From CAYXVJ01 sp964558445 (GTDB taxonomy: Bacteria; Bacillota; Clostridia; Saccharofermentanales; Fastidiosipilaceae), in the NCBI GenBank assembly GCA_964558445.1, contig CAZLEA010000029.1, positions 1 to 23,297 of the forward strand: a stretch of DNA of 23,297 nucleotides, read 5' to 3'. Numbering within the stretch: position 1 is the stretch's first letter; every line of letters begins with the position of its first letter. Made by a program: the position numbers and the translations under genes. This document shows positions 1-7,453 of the stretch, in pieces. The notes under the pieces were generated by a model. That model made no database searches. It was not told the DNA's origin and saw nothing but the letters and a program-made list of their open reading frames with translations.

Positions 1-8
1 GTAGAAGT

Positions 9-53
9 ACCGCCTCCGATCTAACCGAAGTTGTTAGCGGAGGCGGTTTTGTT
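9..53 (+). terminator. Rho-independent terminator of a gene left of the window
   Basis: A perfect 9-bp stem (CCGCCTCCG at 10-18, CGGAGGCGG at 38-46), extended by an A-T pair, encloses a second 5-bp stem (CTAAC 21-25, GTTAG 33-37). A T-rich tail (TTTTGTT) follows on the plus strand, so it should end a plus-strand transcript entering from the left. The same hairpin lies just past the stop of the minus-strand carbamoyltransferase but has no U-tract in that direction, so any effect there would be weaker. Confidence 0.75.
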
Positions 54-74
54 ATGTTTGGCTAGTAGAAGAAG

Positions 75-1085
75 CTAAGGGAGAGTCGTTGTTTGGCTCA
101 TCGTGGCAAACAGCATCGCCTTGATCGTATGCATACGATTCTCTGCTTCATCGAAGACGACCGATTGTGCTGAGGAGAAGACCTCATCTGTAACTTCCAT
201 CTCGCTGATACCGAATTGCTCCTCGATTTGGGCAGCTACCATCGTCTTGTTATCGTGGAAGGCGGGTAGACAGTGCATGAAGATGGCATCAGGTCCGGCA
301 AGCTCCATCACACGGCGGTTCACCTGATAGGGTTGTAAGAGGCGGATACGCTCGGCCCAGATCTCTTCGGACTCTCCCATAGAAACCCAAATATCTGTGT
401 AGATGCAGTCTGCACCCATCGCGCCCGCTTCAGTGTCTTCGGTCAGTGTGATGCTGCCGCCGCTTGCTTCGGCTATCTCCTTAGCGATCAAGACCAGGTC
501 TTGGTCGGGGAAGAGCGCTTCGGGTGCACAAGCGGTGAAGTGGAAGCCCATCTTGGCGGCGGCGATCATGAGGGAATTACCCATATTGTTCCTGGCATCG
601 CCGAAATAGCTGAGACGAAGGCCTGGAAGCCTACCGAACTGCTCCTCCAAGGTAAGTAGGTCTGCTAGCATCTGTGTCGGATGGAAGCTGTCGGTAAGCC
701 CGTTCCAGACGGGGATTCCGGAATAGGCTGCCAGCTCCTCGACAAGTGCTTGGCTGTAGCCGCGGTATTCGATGCCGTCGTACATCCGGCCTAGCACCCG
801 GGCGGTGTCTTGGATACTCTCCTTCTTACCCATCTGTGAGGAACCCGGTTCGAGATATGTCACGCCCAGGCCCAAATCGGCTCCGGCCACTTCAAACGCG
901 CAGCGCGTGCGAGTCGACGTCTTCTCGAACAATAAGACGATATTCTGCCCGTCAAGATAGCGGTGCAGCACGCGTTCTTGCTTCAGTTGTTTGAATTGCT
1001 TCGCCAAATCGAGTAGATAGTGAATCTCGTCAGCCGTGTAATCCAGTAGTTTGAGGACGGATCTGCCCCGCAAATCAATTGTCAT
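75..1085 (-). CDS. argF: Ornithine carbamoyltransferase (ArgF/ArcB type)
   Basis: This cytosolic enzyme transfers the carbamoyl group between carbamoyl phosphate and ornithine/citrulline, in arginine synthesis or, run backwards, in arginine deiminase catabolism. The 336-residue protein has the carbamoyl-phosphate motif STRTR (57-61), HPTQ (135-138), the ornithine-loop motif SMG (235-237) and HCLP (271-274), and is full length. I chose the ATG at 1085 because GAGGAGG lies a few bases upstream and the family's N-terminus begins there; a longer reading to 1211 would add 42 unrelated residues. It stands alone and divergent from the LacI operon. The EVTDEVF and AENRMHTIKA segments are typical of both anabolic ArgI and catabolic ArcB enzymes, so direction is undecided: no arc or other arg gene is in view. 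Confidence 0.93.
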   Translation of the reverse strand: MTIDLRGRSVLKLLDYTADEIHYLLDLAKQFKQLKQERVLHRYLDGQNIVLLFEKTSTRTRCAFEVAGADLGLGVTYLEPGSSQMGKKESIQDTARVLGRMYDGIEYRGYSQALVEELAAYSGIPVWNGLTDSFHPTQMLADLLTLEEQFGRLPGLRLSYFGDARNNMGNSLMIAAAKMGFHFTACAPEALFPDQDLVLIAKEIAEASGGSITLTEDTEAGAMGADCIYTDIWVSMGESEEIWAERIRLLQPYQVNRRVMELAGPDAIFMHCLPAFHDNKTMVAAQIEEQFGISEMEVTDEVFSSAQSVVFDEAENRMHTIKAMLFATMSQTTTLP

Positions 1086-1148
1086 ATCTATTTCCTCCTC
1101 GCCTCCGTATCTATTCATAATACAGCAAGACCACGCGGTTTCGACCCG

Positions 1149-1177
1149 ATTATACGCAAGCTCTGTTATTATGTGAA
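1149..1177 (-). promoter_or_regulatory. Predicted promoter of the carbamoyltransferase gene
   Basis: Read on the minus strand, TTCACA (1177-1172, five of six matches to TTGACA) is followed after exactly 17 bp by a perfect TATAAT (1154-1149). Transcription would start near 1142, leaving a leader of about 57 nt before the ATG at 1085. The LacI-type palindrome lies about 20 bp upstream of the -35 and does not overlap this promoter. No convincing ArgR box was seen. Confidence 0.6.
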
Positions 1178-1196
1178 TCAGATAGATATTTCCTTG

Positions 1197-1234
1197 TGCA
1201 AACGTTTGCATTCATGCAATGAATGGCATAAACT
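1197..1234 (+). promoter_or_regulatory. LacI-type operator overlapping the operon promoter
   Basis: TGCAAACGTTTGCA (1197-1210) is a perfect 14-bp palindrome with the central CG typical of LacI/GalR operators. It overlaps a plausible promoter: TTGCAT (1206-1211), a 17-bp spacer, then TAAACT (1229-1234), with the regulator's ribosome site at 1245-1250. A second imperfect inverted repeat, ATTCAT-GCA-ATGAAT (1210-1224), lies inside the spacer. Inference: the LacI protein encoded immediately downstream represses its own operon by covering the -35 box. Confidence 0.65.
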
Positions 1235-1256
1235 AATAGCGATTGGAGGTGAGCGC

Positions 1257-2270
1257 ATGGTTGGATTGAAGGATGTTGCCGATCGGGCCGGTGTGTCGGC
1301 CAGTACGGTCTCCCGCGTCCTCGCAGGGAAGTCCTATGTGAGCGAGACGACAAGGTCACGTGTTTGGGCCGCGGTCGAAGCGCTGAACTATCGCCCGAAC
1401 GTCTTGGCTCAGAGCCTGAAGACCGGAAGCAGCAATACGCTTGCGCTGATTATCCCGAGTATACAGAATCAGATGTTCCCGCACCTGACCAGGGGGGCCG
1501 AGGATGCGGCTCGCGAGGCGGGCTATACGCTCGTCTTGTGTAATACGGATGAGGATATGGCGCTCGAGCGTCAATATATCGAGAGCCTGAGAAGTCTCCT
1601 GGCTGCCGGTTTCATCTGCGGTACGATGCTACCCGATTCGGAGCACTTGCGTGAATTACATCGAGACGGTGTCCCCCTCGTGCTCAGTAGTCGCTATTAC
1701 GGCGATGCGATCGATGCCGTCTTGATCGATAACGAGAAGGCGGGGTATCAGGCGACGAAGCATCTGATCGATACCGGTTGTAAGCAGATTGCGATTGCTG
1801 TGGGCGACCGGAACCTGTCGATCTATACTGAGCGCATGGCAGGCTACAAGGCTGCCTTGGCGGAGGCTCGTCTGGAACAATCGGACGAACTGGTCTTGGC
1901 GGATGCAGACGACAAGGAGAAGCTCTACCAAGACGTCACGAATTTGCTGCGAGAGAGGCCGGAGACGGATGCGGTGTTTGCCACCAATGACCAGAAGGCG
2001 TTTGTCGTGATGCGAGCCATCCACGATCTGGGGCTTCGAATCCCGGAGGATGTGTCGATCATCGGTTTGGATGATGTCGAGATGAGTCGTTATATGGAGC
2101 CGCCGCTGACGACGGTCGCCCAGCCGCTCTATGAGCTTGGCCGGCGAGCGGTCTTGCGGATACTGGAATTGATTCGTTATAAGGAAGAACACGGCAGCCT
2201 ACCGGCCGCCAAGATAGAGATATTGGACACGAAACTGAAGATCAGAGGATCGACGAAGGAGGAATTGTAA
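1257..2270 (+). CDS. LacI/GalR-family transcriptional regulator
   Basis: A 337-residue DNA-binding repressor with the standard LacI layout. An N-terminal helix-turn-helix (about residues 3-24) and hinge helix (around NVLAQSLK, 48-55) precede a periplasmic-binding-protein-like effector domain from about residue 60 to the end. The ATG at 1257 follows GGAGGTGAG and begins directly at the DNA-binding domain; upstream codons in frame (from 1173) would run through the operator and are rejected. It heads the operon with the OYE, SDR, flavoprotein and kinase genes, and its stop overlaps the next start (TAATG). The effector is unknown; given the kinase at the operon's end, a sugar acid or KDG-like intermediate is a reasonable guess. 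Autoregulation is suggested by the palindrome just upstream. Confidence 0.92.
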   Translation: MVGLKDVADRAGVSASTVSRVLAGKSYVSETTRSRVWAAVEALNYRPNVLAQSLKTGSSNTLALIIPSIQNQMFPHLTRGAEDAAREAGYTLVLCNTDEDMALERQYIESLRSLLAAGFICGTMLPDSEHLRELHRDGVPLVLSSRYYGDAIDAVLIDNEKAGYQATKHLIDTGCKQIAIAVGDRNLSIYTERMAGYKAALAEARLEQSDELVLADADDKEKLYQDVTNLLRERPETDAVFATNDQKAFVVMRAIHDLGLRIPEDVSIIGLDDVEMSRYMEPPLTTVAQPLYELGRRAVLRILELIRYKEEHGSLPAAKIEILDTKLKIRGSTKEEL

Positions 2271-3637
2271 TGGCAGCACATGAGAAGTTCTCATTTAAGA
2301 GCCTAGATGAGCTCGAAGCCAGAATCGAAGCGTTGAATGTGGATGTACCGATCACCAAGGACCTAAGTCCCTTGGCTAGAAGGGTCAAGGTCGGGCACTT
2401 GGAGGCGCCGAACGCGATTGCGGTCCTGCCGATGGAAGGCTGTGATTCCAATCCGGATGGCTCGCCGTCGGACTTGGTAGAGCGCAGGTATATGCGGTTT
2501 GCAAGCGGCGGAGCGGGGCTACTCTGGTGGGAAGCCAATGCGATTGTCCCGGAGGGACGGGCCAATCCGCTTCAGATGATGCTGACCGAGGAGAACAAGG
2601 CGGCGTTCAGAAGTCTCCTCGCCCGTACGAATGCGGCGGCAGAGGAATCCATGGGCGAGGGCCATCGTCCGATCAATATCTTGCAGCTGACGCACTCCGG
2701 CCGCTACTCGAGGCCCGTAGACCAAGCAGCGCCGATTATCCCGCAACACGATCCGCTCTTGGATCCGCGAGTCGGTGTCAAACCCGAGGACCCTGTAGTG
2801 ACAGATGAGTATCTCGATTCGCTGCCGGCCCTCTATGTCAAGTCCGCACTCCTGGCCAAGGAGGTCGGCTTCGACGGCGTCGATATCAAGGCTTGTCATC
2901 GCTATCTGCTAAGCGAGTTATTGGCATCGCACACGCGAGATGGCAAGTATGGCGGCAGCTTCGAGAATCGTAGCCGCTTGCTCCTAGATAGCATCGAAGC
3001 GGTGCGCGAAGCGGTCGGCGAGGACTTCATCGTCGCCAGCAGGTTCAATGTGTTCGATGCGCATCCGTATCCCTATGGTTTCGGTTCTTCTAAGGAAGAC
3101 ATGTGGTCGTTTGATGATACAGAACCACTGGAACTAGTCCGCCTCATGATCGAGCGCGGCGCAAACCTCCTCAGTAACTCAGGCGGTAATCCCTACTATA
3201 TCTATCCTCAGGTCACAAGACCGTTTGACCTATCCAGTACGGGTATTCCCGTGCCGGACGAGCATCCCCTGGAGAGCATCGAGCGCCTGTTCGACTTCAC
3301 GAAGCGAATTCAAGCGGCGGCGGGTAGTATCCCTGTTGTCGGTAACGGTTATTCTTGGCTTCGCCAGTTCCAGGGTCATGCGGGTGCGGCGAATCTCGCG
3401 AAGGGCGATTGTGCCTTCGTGGGCCTGGGTCGCAGCAGCTTCGCCTATCCGGATGCGCCGAAGGATCTCCTGAAGACGGGTGAGATGAACCCCCGCAAGG
3501 TCTGTACGGCTTGTTCCAAGTGCACGCAGATCATGCGCGATCACGGACGTACGGGTTGTGTCGTGCGAGATGCCTTGGTCTATGCACCGCTCTACAAGGA
3601 GTATCGCCAAGCGGCAATCGAGAGGGAGAACAAATGA
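2270..3637 (+). CDS. OYE-family NADH:flavin oxidoreductase, single domain with Fe-S-like Cys cluster
   Basis: A 455-residue FMN TIM-barrel protein of the Old Yellow Enzyme / 2,4-dienoyl-CoA reductase N-domain family, which reduces activated C=C bonds. Visible signatures are QLTHSGRYS (139-147), the CHRYLLSELL segment (209-218) and DGKYGGSFENR (224-234), the family's HxYLL...YGGSxENR block. Near the C-terminus Cys412, 415, 418 and 430 form C-x2-C-x2-C-x11-C, close to the C-x2-C-x3-C-x11-C 4Fe-4S motif of dienoyl-CoA reductase (FadH). Unlike FadH, the protein ends soon after, with no C-terminal FAD/NAD(P)H domain, so electrons must come from a partner or directly from a nicotinamide. Its ATG shares one base with the regulator's stop, and its end overlaps the SDR start, implying translational coupling. 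The substrate is unknown. Confidence 0.88.
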   Translation: MAAHEKFSFKSLDELEARIEALNVDVPITKDLSPLARRVKVGHLEAPNAIAVLPMEGCDSNPDGSPSDLVERRYMRFASGGAGLLWWEANAIVPEGRANPLQMMLTEENKAAFRSLLARTNAAAEESMGEGHRPINILQLTHSGRYSRPVDQAAPIIPQHDPLLDPRVGVKPEDPVVTDEYLDSLPALYVKSALLAKEVGFDGVDIKACHRYLLSELLASHTRDGKYGGSFENRSRLLLDSIEAVREAVGEDFIVASRFNVFDAHPYPYGFGSSKEDMWSFDDTEPLELVRLMIERGANLLSNSGGNPYYIYPQVTRPFDLSSTGIPVPDEHPLESIERLFDFTKRIQAAAGSIPVVGNGYSWLRQFQGHAGAANLAKGDCAFVGLGRSSFAYPDAPKDLLKTGEMNPRKVCTACSKCTQIMRDHGRTGCVVRDALVYAPLYKEYRQAAIERENK

Positions 3638-4401
3638 AACAAACAGCAATCATAACCGGTGGTAGCCGCGGAATCGGGTTTAGTATCGCCAAGCGCTTGG
3701 CTGAAGCCGGCTATAACGTGGTCTTGACCGCCAGGGGAGATGTGTCGACAGCCAGAGAGAATCTGGCCGAGCTCGATCGTCTCGGGGCCAATTATCTGTT
3801 CTGCCAGGCGGACAATGCAAACGAAGCAGATCGTGTTCGTGTTCTCGACGAGACGATTCGCACCTTTGGACGTGTAGACCTCTTGGTTAACAACGCGGGC
3901 GTCGCACCGCTCGAGCGAAACGATATTCTCGACATGACAGAAGCTAGTTTCGATCGCGTCGTCGGAATCAATACGAAGGGCACGCTCTTCATGACACAGA
4001 TCGTCGCCAAGCAGATGCTGGCACAGAAGCCGCTGTTCAAGAAGCGGGGTACGATTATCAATATCGCGTCGATGTCATCTGTCGTCTCGTCGCCTAATCG
4101 CGGCGAATACTGCGTATCGAAGGCGGGAATCTCTATGTTGACGACGCTGTTTGCCGATCGCTTGGCAGCAGACGGCATACTGGTCCATGAGGTCAGACCC
4201 GGCGTCATCGCGACGGACATGACCGCAACCGTAGAGGAGAAGTACGATCGCTTGATCGCCGACGGCGCCTTCCCGCTTGCACGCTGGGGCCAGCCCGAGG
4301 ATATCGCAAACGCGGTCTATGCGCTCGCCGGCGACGACTTCCTCTATACGACCGGCAACTATATTGATGTCGATGGCGGTTTCCATATCCGCCGCTTATA
4401 G
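3634..4401 (+). CDS. Short-chain dehydrogenase/reductase (FabG-like)
   Basis: A 255-residue classical SDR, a cytosolic NAD(P)H-dependent alcohol/ketone oxidoreductase. It shows the cofactor motif TGGSRGIG (8-15), NNAG (86-89), a catalytic Ser in NIASMSS (143-149) and the active pair Tyr159 and Lys163 in YCVSK, ending with the usual DVDGGF segment. The ATG at 3634 overlaps the OYE stop (ATGA) and is preceded by GAGAGGGAGAA; the longer in-frame reading from 3511 runs inside the OYE gene and lacks family similarity. Annotation pipelines would probably call it 3-ketoacyl-ACP reductase, but the operon contains no fatty-acid genes. Oxidation or reduction of a hydroxyl on a sugar-acid-like substrate fits the neighbours better. 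KduD, another SDR of KDG metabolism, is an alternative but the sequence is not obviously KduD. Confidence 0.9.
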   Translation: MKQTAIITGGSRGIGFSIAKRLAEAGYNVVLTARGDVSTARENLAELDRLGANYLFCQADNANEADRVRVLDETIRTFGRVDLLVNNAGVAPLERNDILDMTEASFDRVVGINTKGTLFMTQIVAKQMLAQKPLFKKRGTIINIASMSSVVSSPNRGEYCVSKAGISMLTTLFADRLAADGILVHEVRPGVIATDMTATVEEKYDRLIADGAFPLARWGQPEDIANAVYALAGDDFLYTTGNYIDVDGGFHIRRL

Positions 4402-4412
4402 GAGAGCTGAAG

Positions 4413-6377
4413 ATGGAGCAACAGAGAATCAAATTAGGTGAGCGAAGCTTGCCATACTATCGCTTCGGCACGGTAGTCATCGGAACAGGTGCGGCAGGCT
4501 ATAATGCTGCGCTGCGTCTATATCAATACGGTGAGAAGGATATTGCGATCGTTACGGACTTCGTCAACGCGGGCACGTCCAGAAACACGGGTAGCGATAA
4601 GCAGACTTACTACAAACTCACGCTCTCGGGCGGCGATCCGGATAGTGTCGGCGAGATGGCCCAAACGCTGTTCGCAGGCGGCTCGATGGACGGTGATACG
4701 GCGCTTGTCGAGGCGGCGCTCTCTGCCCAGTCCTTCTATCACTTAGTGGAAGCGGGTGTACCCTTCCCACGTAATCGCTACGGAGAATATATCGGCTACA
4801 AGACGGATCACGATCCCAGGCGGCGTGCGACCAGCATCGGACCATATACGTCTAAACGCATGACGGAGTGCCTGGAAGAGAAGGTCCAAGAGGCCGGCAT
4901 CCTGACGCTTGATCGTCTGCAGGTCATCCGTTTGCTGCGAGACGATGAGCGCATACAAGGACTGCTCTGTTACAGTACGGGCGATGTCACAGATGAGGAT
5001 CGCTTCGTCGTGATCCAAGCGACAAACATCGTTCAAGCGACCGGCGGACCCGCAGCGATCTATGCCGATTCTGTCTATCCACACGGGCACTATGGTGCGA
5101 ATGGCTTGGCCTTCGAGGTCGGTGCCAAGGGCCAGAATCTAACCGAGTGGCAGTACGGTCTCGCTTCGATTCGCCCGCGATGGAATGTCTCGGGCACCTA
5201 TATGCAGGTCCTACCGAGGCTTGTCTCAACTGCGGAAGATGGCAGCGATGAGACTGAATTCCTGCTCGATTTCTTCTCGGACAGGGAGGAGGCGCTAAGC
5301 CTACTCTTCTTGAAGGGCTATCAGTGGCCGTTTGATGTAAGCAAAGTCCGCGACGGATCCTCCATCATCGATATTCTCGTCCACATCGAGACAACCAAGG
5401 GGCGCAGAGTCTTCCTCGACTATCGCAGCAACCCGGGTGCTACGGAGCCAAACTACGAGGGACTCAGTGCGGAGGCCTACGACTATCTAAGACAGGCGGG
5501 GGCATGCTTCGGCACGCCGTTTGAGCGCTTGATGCATATGAACGAACCTGCGGTCTCCTTCTACCGTGATCGCGGCGTCGATCTGGAGACTGAGATGCTC
5601 GAGATCGCGCTCAGTGCACAGCATAATAACGGCGGTATCGCGGTCGATCACTGGTGGCAGACGTCTGTCCCCGGTCTCTATGCGGTCGGCGAGGCGGCCG
5701 GTACACACGGCGTCTATCGCCCCGGCGGTTCCGCGCTGAACTCGGGGCAAGTTGGCTCGACCAGGGCTGCGCTCCATATCGCGAGTCGCCCGGCTGCGGA
5801 GATGGCTGGCGAACTGTCCTTTGGCAAACAAATCAGTGAGGAAGTCTTGCGTCTGATTGAGCTCAGCCGTCATGTTGTTGAGGATTCGGCAGCAGATGAG
5901 GTTGAGACGATCCGGGCACGGGCGGCCAAGCGCATGAGTTATAGCGGTGCTGCGATTCGTAAGGCCGATGAGATCCTCCGTATCCTGGATGAGGCGAGGG
6001 CCGATCTGGAGCGTGTGGATTCGGGCCAAGTGCGCGTCCATAAACGCGATGCGGCGAAGCTCTATCGCCTACGAGATATGCTTCAGAGCCAGATGCTCTA
6101 TCTGTCGGCGATGGCCGATTATATCGCTGTCGGAGGGAAGAGCAGAGGTTCATCGCTCTATAGCGATCCAGAGGGGGAGGCGGCGAGTCCCAAGCTTGAC
6201 GATCGTTTCCGCTTCACGCTAGATGACGGGCTGCTAAGCAAACAGATCCAAGAGACCAATCTCTTGGCAAACAAGGAGATCGCGCATACCTGGCGTGCCG
6301 TGCGTCCGATCCCGGAAGATGACGATTTCTTCGAGAACATCTGGCGCGACTATCGTGAACACGGGAACGTCTACTAA
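4413..6377 (+). CDS. FAD-dependent fumarate-reductase/succinate-dehydrogenase-like flavoprotein
   Basis: A 654-residue soluble flavoprotein with no signal peptide or membrane segment. The FAD Rossmann motif is GTGAAG (24-29); VQATGG (207-212), NNGGIAVD (405-412), GLYAVGEAAG (421-430) and YRPGGSALNSGQ (435-446) follow the FrdA/SdhA/AspO order, and the C-terminal third is the charged helical domain of that superfamily. Arg436 matches the substrate-binding Arg before the GSNSL motif in fumarate reductases. By eye, however, the HPTG segment is replaced by EWQYGLAS (245-252) and the catalytic PRD segment by PFD (306-308). It therefore probably does not interconvert fumarate and succinate but oxidises or reduces another, possibly carboxylated, substrate. 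No iron-sulfur or cytochrome partner gene is adjacent; the neighbouring OYE is a possible redox partner. The start at 4413 follows GGAGAG, 11 bp after the SDR stop. Confidence 0.82.
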   Translation: MEQQRIKLGERSLPYYRFGTVVIGTGAAGYNAALRLYQYGEKDIAIVTDFVNAGTSRNTGSDKQTYYKLTLSGGDPDSVGEMAQTLFAGGSMDGDTALVEAALSAQSFYHLVEAGVPFPRNRYGEYIGYKTDHDPRRRATSIGPYTSKRMTECLEEKVQEAGILTLDRLQVIRLLRDDERIQGLLCYSTGDVTDEDRFVVIQATNIVQATGGPAAIYADSVYPHGHYGANGLAFEVGAKGQNLTEWQYGLASIRPRWNVSGTYMQVLPRLVSTAEDGSDETEFLLDFFSDREEALSLLFLKGYQWPFDVSKVRDGSSIIDILVHIETTKGRRVFLDYRSNPGATEPNYEGLSAEAYDYLRQAGACFGTPFERLMHMNEPAVSFYRDRGVDLETEMLEIALSAQHNNGGIAVDHWWQTSVPGLYAVGEAAGTHGVYRPGGSALNSGQVGSTRAALHIASRPAAEMAGELSFGKQISEEVLRLIELSRHVVEDSAADEVETIRARAAKRMSYSGAAIRKADEILRILDEARADLERVDSGQVRVHKRDAAKLYRLRDMLQSQMLYLSAMADYIAVGGKSRGSSLYSDPEGEAASPKLDDRFRFTLDDGLLSKQIQETNLLANKEIAHTWRAVRPIPEDDDFFENIWRDYREHGNVY

Positions 6378-6406
6378 GACATAGAACCGAGAAGAGAGGA
6401 TTAACC

Positions 6407-7429
6407 ATGAGTAAGATTGTTACATTTGGTGAGCTGATGCTCCGCCTGGCCCCTGAGGGCTATCTGCGTTTCGTCCAAGCCGACCGTTACGGCGCAACCT
6501 ACGGTGGCGGTGAGGCCAACGTTGCGGTGAGTCTGGCGAATTATGGGCTTGATGCGGCCTTTGTCACGAAGATGCCGAGTCACGATATCGGTCAGGCAGG
6601 TGTAAACAGCCTCCGTCGCTTCGGTGTGGATACAAGTAAGATTGTGCGCGGCGGTGAGCGTGTCGGTATCTATTATCTTGAGAAGGGTGCCTCGCAGCGT
6701 CCGTCCAAGGTCATCTACGATCGTGCTTACTCGGCGATTGCGGAGGCAAGCCCCGAGGATTTCGATTGGGCCGAGATCTTCGATGGTGTGGAGTGGTTCC
6801 ACTTCACGGGGATCACGCCTGCGCTCGGCGGTGATCTGCCGGCGATCTGTCTGGAAGCTTGTAAGGCTGCCAAAGAGCGAAACATCACCATCTCCTGCGA
6901 CCTGAACTACAGGAAGAATCTCTGGACGAGAGAAGAGGCAGGGCGCGTGATGGCCGAGTTGATGCCCTATGTGGATGTCTGCATCGCCAACGAAGAGGAT
7001 GCAGCAGACGTCTTCGGCATCCATGCCGCGGGGACCGATGTCACCACGGGCGAAGTGAATCACGATGGGTATAAGGAAGTAGCAAGAGAGCTAGCTGAGC
7101 GCTTCTCGATCGGACATGTGGCGATCACGCTGCGTGAGAGTATCTCGGCTAACGATAACAACTGGGCGGCCATGCTCTATGACGGAAGCGATTATTATTT
7201 CTCCAAGAAGTATGCCGTACACATCGTCGACCGTGTCGGTGGCGGCGATAGCTTCGGTGCGGGCTTGATCTACGCAACCCTGAACGGTTACAGCGAGCAG
7301 GAGCGTATCGAGTTCGCGGTAGCCGCTAGCTGCTTGAAGCACAGTATTGAAGGAGACTTCAATCAGGTGAGTGTGGCGGAAGTGAAGAAACTGGCAGAAG
7401 GGGATGGGAGTGGTAGAGTACAACGGTAA
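6407..7429 (+). CDS. kdgK: PfkB-family sugar kinase, probable 2-keto-3-deoxygluconate kinase
   Basis: A 340-residue ribokinase-fold enzyme that would phosphorylate 2-keto-3-deoxygluconate (KDG) to KDPG with ATP. The N-terminal PfkB region contains GGGEANVA (33-40), which binds sugar in KDG kinases; CDLNYRKNLW (164-173) is characteristic of the KdgK branch; the C-terminal signature GGGDSFGAG (278-286) carries the catalytic base Asp281. The length is normal. Its ATG at 6407 follows AGAGGA, 29 bp after the flavoprotein stop, making it the last gene of the LacI operon. No KDPG aldolase or transporter follows, so these must be elsewhere. The specific substrate is inferred from family resemblance; another keto-deoxy acid or a hexose is possible. 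Confidence 0.85.
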   Translation: MSKIVTFGELMLRLAPEGYLRFVQADRYGATYGGGEANVAVSLANYGLDAAFVTKMPSHDIGQAGVNSLRRFGVDTSKIVRGGERVGIYYLEKGASQRPSKVIYDRAYSAIAEASPEDFDWAEIFDGVEWFHFTGITPALGGDLPAICLEACKAAKERNITISCDLNYRKNLWTREEAGRVMAELMPYVDVCIANEEDAADVFGIHAAGTDVTTGEVNHDGYKEVARELAERFSIGHVAITLRESISANDNNWAAMLYDGSDYYFSKKYAVHIVDRVGGGDSFGAGLIYATLNGYSEQERIEFAVAASCLKHSIEGDFNQVSVAEVKKLAEGDGSGRVQR

Positions 7430-7453
7430 ATGCGTGTAAAACACGCATTTACC
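7425..7453 (+). terminator. Perfect 13-bp hairpin over the kinase stop codon
   Basis: GGTAAATGCGTGT and ACACGCATTTACC pair perfectly around an AAA loop, and the kinase stop TAA (7427-7429) lies in the left arm. No T-run follows on either strand, so it is not a textbook Rho-independent terminator. It could block 3' exonucleases or help end convergent transcription together with the repeats next to it. A near copy of the right arm (ACACGCATTAACC) recurs at 7568-7580, tying this hairpin to the repeat array. Confidence 0.5.

Noticed and set aside
1210..1224. ArgR box upstream of the carbamoyltransferase
   Set aside because: The half-sites are in the order ATTCA...TGAAT, opposite to the TGAAT...ATTCA arrangement of ARG boxes, and they lie inside the other operon's promoter.
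2270..4401. Bile-acid (bai-like) operon because of the OYE and SDR genes
   Set aside because: The OYE is a single-domain protein unlike BaiCD/BaiH, and no CoA ligase, CoA transferase or 7-alpha-dehydratase gene is nearby; a KDG-type kinase points to sugar acids.
4413..6377. Genuine respiratory fumarate reductase or succinate dehydrogenase subunit
   Set aside because: No iron-sulfur or membrane subunit genes follow, and key catalytic segments appear changed.
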